A stretch of 7,964 bases of DNA. It comes from Verrucomicrobiota bacterium. Lineage in GTDB: Bacteria; Verrucomicrobiota; Verrucomicrobiia; Verrucomicrobiales; DEV007. The position numbers and the translations under genes were made by a program. Positions within the stretch are counted from its first letter, which is position 1; the number at the start of each line of letters is the position of its first letter. Below are positions 5,210-7,964 of the stretch, piece by piece. The stretch covers positions 1 through 7,964 of the forward strand of contig JAQCER010000112.1 in the NCBI GenBank assembly GCA_027618625.1, read 5' to 3'. A model generated the notes under the pieces. The model was given only the letters and a program-made list of their open reading frames with translations. It was not told where the DNA came from and made no database searches.

Positions 5210-7964
5210 ATGACTGATTTCGTCCACCTCCACCTCCATACAGAATATTCATTACTTGATGGTGCTGTGCGCATTAAGAAGCTGATGGAGCGTGCGTCCG
5301 AACTCAAAATGCCTGCGGTCGCGATGACCGATCATGGCAATCTGTTCGGAACCATCGATTTCTTCAAAAACGCCCAGAAAGTCGGAATCAAGCCAATCAT
5401 TGGCTGTGAGGTTTACCTGGCGCCGGGGTCGATGGACGACAAACAGAAGATCGCCGGACGAAAGAATGCCTCGCACCTGACTCTGCTGGCCAAGAACACC
5501 GTCGGCTACCACAATTTGGTCAAATTGGTGTCAAAAGCGCACCTGGAAGGCATGTACTACAAGCCGCGCATCGACAAAGAGCAGCTGGCGAAATTCAGCG
5601 AAGGCATCATCTGTTTGAGCGGTTGCATCAATGGCGAGGTCAATCAATTCATCCAGGCAGATCAGATCGATCTGGCCCGAAAGAGCCTGGAGGAATTCAT
5701 CGCGATCTACGGCAAGGACGATCTCTACCTTGAAATGCACAATCACGGCATGGAGATGCAGCACAAGTGCAATGCGCAGCTTCAGCAGTTCGGTGCCGAC
5801 TATGGATTGAAAATGGTCGTCGCCAATGATGTGCACTTCCTGCACCGTGCCGATCATGAGGCACACGATGTGATGATCTGCATCGGCACGGGGGCGAATG
5901 TCTATGACGAGAATCGAATGAAGTACACCGATCAGGTCTACTTCAAAACGGGCGATGAGATGGCGGCTCTCTTTCCGGATGTGCCAGAGGCGTTGGCCAA
6001 TACGCTGGAGATTGCCGAAAAGTGCGATTTCAAGATCCACCTCGATGCCACCAGCTCAGAGAAATATCCTCAGTTTGATGCGCCGGATGGCAGTCCGCGC
6101 GAGCAGTTCTTCCGCAACCTGTGCTGGCAGGGGATGGAAAAGCGCTACGGTAAGGAACGCACGGAGACTGACCAGGAGCTGCGCGATCGCCTCGAATACG
6201 AGATGGGCGTCATCGAAAAGATGGGCTTCACCAGCTATTTCCTCATCACTCAGGATTTTATCAACTGGGCGAAAGAACACGACATTCCAGTCGGCCCTGG
6301 GCGTGGGTCTGCTGCCGGGTCAATTGTGGCTTATGTTTTGGCAATCACCGACTTATGTCCTATTCGTTTCGGCCTGATTTTTGAGCGATTCCTCAACCCT
6401 GAGCGTGTCTCTCCGCCTGACGTCGATATAGACTTCTGCCAGACCAGACGAGCTGAAGTCATCGAATATGTGCGCCAGCGATATGGCGAGCGTTCGGTGT
6501 CTCACATTATAACATTCGGCACATTGGGAGCAAAGTCCGTAGTCCGTGATGTCGGCCGAGTGTTAGGGATCGGGTATGGCGAAACCGACCGGATCGCGAA
6601 GATGATTCCAGCGGAACTCGGAATCACGCTTGCCGGAGCTGTCGAAAAAAATCCAGAACTCAAGGAGACGATCGAGCGCGATGTGAAAGTGTCGCAGCTC
6701 TGGCAATTCGCGACTTTCCTTGAGGGCATCACGCGCGGCGTTGGGATCCACGCTGCGGGTGTGGTGATCGGTGATCGTGACCTTGACGAGCACTTACCAC
6801 TGACTCGCGGAAATGAAGGTGAAGTAGTGACCCAGTACGCGATGGGCCCACTGACGGACTTAGGGATGTTGAAGATGGACTTCCTCGGACTGAAAACCCT
6901 GACAGTCATCCAGGATGCCGTGAATTTTATCCGGCGGCGCGTCCCTGATTTTGATATCAATCAGGTGGGCCTGGACGACAAGGTCGCATTCAATCTCCTC
7001 AACGCTGGCGAAACAGTCGGTGTGTTCCAGTTGGAATCCGGTGGCATGATCAGTCTGTGCAAGCGCTTCGGCGTCTCGCGAATCGAAGACATTATCGCCT
7101 TGATCGCGCTCTACCGACCGGGGCCAATGGACCTGATCCCGGACTTCATCGCCCGAAAGAAGGGGGAGAAGGAAGTGGTCTATGAGCATCCGTTGCTGGA
7201 AGAGGTGAGTTCGGAGACATACGGCATTCTCATCTATCAGGAGCAGGTACAACGTGCCGCAAACGTGCTCGCCGGCTACAGTCTGGGAGACGCCGACCTG
7301 TTGCGCCGCGCCATGGGCAAGAAGAAGCCCGAGGAAATGGAAAAGCAGCGCCATATTTTCGTGGAAGGCTGCGAGCGGGTGAACAAGATCAAGGCCAAGA
7401 AGGCAAACAAGATCTTCGATTTGCTGGAAAAATTTGCAGGCTACGGATTCAACAAATCGCACTCAGCCGCCTACGGATTAATCAGCTATCAGACAGCGTA
7501 CCTGAAGGCCAATTTCCCGGTTGAATTCATGGCCGGATTGTTGTCCAACGAGATCAACAACACGGACAAAATCTCAGTGTTCGTCAACGAATGCTTCAAC
7601 ATGGGGATCGCGATCCTTCCTCCCGATGTCAACCGCAGCATGCAGAAATTCGCGCCCGAAACCCTGCCGGATGCGGAAGGGAAGGGGGGCTCGATTCGGT
7701 TCGGGCTCGCAGCGATCAAGAACGTCGGATCCGCAGCCATGGAGGCTGCAATCGCAGAGCGCGATGCGAACGGATGTTTCAGCTCGCTTGAGGATTTTTC
7801 GACGCGTCTCGACTCCAAAGTGGTGAACAAGAAAGTGCTGGAAAACCTGATTCGCGCGGGCGCATTCGACTTCACCGGCGAGAGGCGAGAGGCGTTGTTT
7901 GCAAGAATCGATTCGGTGATTGCGTCGGCTTCGCTTGCCCAGCGAGATCGAAAATCGGGGCAGG
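5210..7964 (+). CDS. dnaE: DNA polymerase III alpha subunit, 5' part (runs off right edge)
   Basis: This is the catalytic subunit of the replicative DNA polymerase. 918 codons are present with no stop, of about 1150-1200 expected, so the OB-fold and tau-binding C-terminus are missing. Domains in order: PHP at residues 1 to about 275 (VHLHLHTEYS 5-14, TDHGN 40-44, GCEVY 65-69, SHLTLLAK 88-95, LSGCINGE 136-143, NDVHFL 206-211); palm and thumb with GPGRGSAAGS (362-371), FERFLNPERVSPPDVDIDFC (391-410) carrying catalytic D406 and D408, and KMDFLG (555-560) carrying the third aspartate, D557; fingers with ALYRPGPMDLIPDFI (633-647), YGILIYQEQV (671-680) and GYGFNKSHSAAYG (744-756); then a helix-hairpin-helix segment, FGLAAIKNVGSAAM (831-844), beside the beta-clamp-binding region. 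The PHP metal ligands that E. coli DnaE has lost appear intact. ATG 5210 gives the canonical MTDFVHLHLHTEYS start; no Shine-Dalgarno sequence precedes it. It is of the DnaE type, not PolC, since no exonuclease domain is inserted. Confidence 0.97.
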   Translation, partial: MTDFVHLHLHTEYSLLDGAVRIKKLMERASELKMPAVAMTDHGNLFGTIDFFKNAQKVGIKPIIGCEVYLAPGSMDDKQKIAGRKNASHLTLLAKNTVGYHNLVKLVSKAHLEGMYYKPRIDKEQLAKFSEGIICLSGCINGEVNQFIQADQIDLARKSLEEFIAIYGKDDLYLEMHNHGMEMQHKCNAQLQQFGADYGLKMVVANDVHFLHRADHEAHDVMICIGTGANVYDENRMKYTDQVYFKTGDEMAALFPDVPEALANTLEIAEKCDFKIHLDATSSEKYPQFDAPDGSPREQFFRNLCWQGMEKRYGKERTETDQELRDRLEYEMGVIEKMGFTSYFLITQDFINWAKEHDIPVGPGRGSAAGSIVAYVLAITDLCPIRFGLIFERFLNPERVSPPDVDIDFCQTRRAEVIEYVRQRYGERSVSHIITFGTLGAKSVVRDVGRVLGIGYGETDRIAKMIPAELGITLAGAVEKNPELKETIERDVKVSQLWQFATFLEGITRGVGIHAAGVVIGDRDLDEHLPLTRGNEGEVVTQYAMGPLTDLGMLKMDFLGLKTLTVIQDAVNFIRRRVPDFDINQVGLDDKVAFNLLNAGETVGVFQLESGGMISLCKRFGVSRIEDIIALIALYRPGPMDLIPDFIARKKGEKEVVYEHPLLEEVSSETYGILIYQEQVQRAANVLAGYSLGDADLLRRAMGKKKPEEMEKQRHIFVEGCERVNKIKAKKANKIFDLLEKFAGYGFNKSHSAAYGLISYQTAYLKANFPVEFMAGLLSNEINNTDKISVFVNECFNMGIAILPPDVNRSMQKFAPETLPDAEGKGGSIRFGLAAIKNVGSAAMEAAIAERDANGCFSSLEDFSTRLDSKVVNKKVLENLIRAGAFDFTGERREALFARIDSVIASASLAQRDRKSGQ

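Noticed and set aside
5054..5239. N-terminal extension of the flavin reductase (62 more residues)
   Set aside because: The frame is open but overlaps the dnaE start by 30 bp, the residues show no domain, and the family fold starts right after ATG 5053.
5531..6040. 169-codon open frame on the - strand opposite dnaE
   Set aside because: It is a shadow of the PHP domain; the composition (many Ile, His, Leu) mirrors the dnaE codons. The same applies to the 200-codon frame at 6860-7462 and the 152-codon frame at 6502-6960.

Overview
The window looks like ordinary chromosomal DNA from a Gram-negative-type bacterium, most likely of the Planctomycetota-Verrucomicrobiota-Chlamydiota group and perhaps Verrucomicrobiota. 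This is inferred from three things: a DapL-type lysine/peptidoglycan pathway aminotransferase, a secreted anthrax-lethal-factor-like metallopeptidase of a type I associate with Planctomycetes and Verrucomicrobia, and starts with weak or absent Shine-Dalgarno sequences. GC content is in the low-to-mid 50s by eye. I see no rRNA, tRNA, CRISPR array, insertion sequence, integrase or phage gene.

Layout. Positions 1-2630 are a leftward, tightly spaced set transcribed in the order dapL (LL-diaminopimelate aminotransferase), a Gfo/Idh/MocA oxidoreductase, then a PfkB-family sugar kinase that runs off the left edge. A 112-bp divergent intergenic region separates dapL from a rightward DegT/DnrJ/EryC1/StrS sugar aminotransferase that resembles WbpE (2743-3846). 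That gene converges, with only 29 bp between stops, on a leftward two-gene unit: a flavin reductase-like protein (5053-4571) followed 2 bp after its stop by a secreted zinc metallopeptidase (4568-3876). A second divergent intergenic region (5054-5209) leads to dnaE, the replicative DNA polymerase III alpha subunit, which starts at 5210 and runs off the right edge after 918 codons.

How the genes may work together. DapL makes LL-diaminopimelate for lysine and peptidoglycan. The oxidoreductase, the sugar kinase and the DegT aminotransferase are the kinds of enzyme used in sugar and nucleotide-sugar metabolism. A dehydrogenase/aminotransferase pair could make a 3-amino sugar for the cell envelope, but the two genes are on opposite strands and the link is speculative. 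The flavin reductase and metallopeptidase appear translationally coupled, although their predicted compartments differ.

I did not find a convincing new system. The observations most worth checking are the complete-looking PHP metal site in this DnaE (possible built-in proofreading), the flavin reductase/secreted metallopeptidase pair, and a perfect 9-bp-arm hairpin inside the kinase gene.
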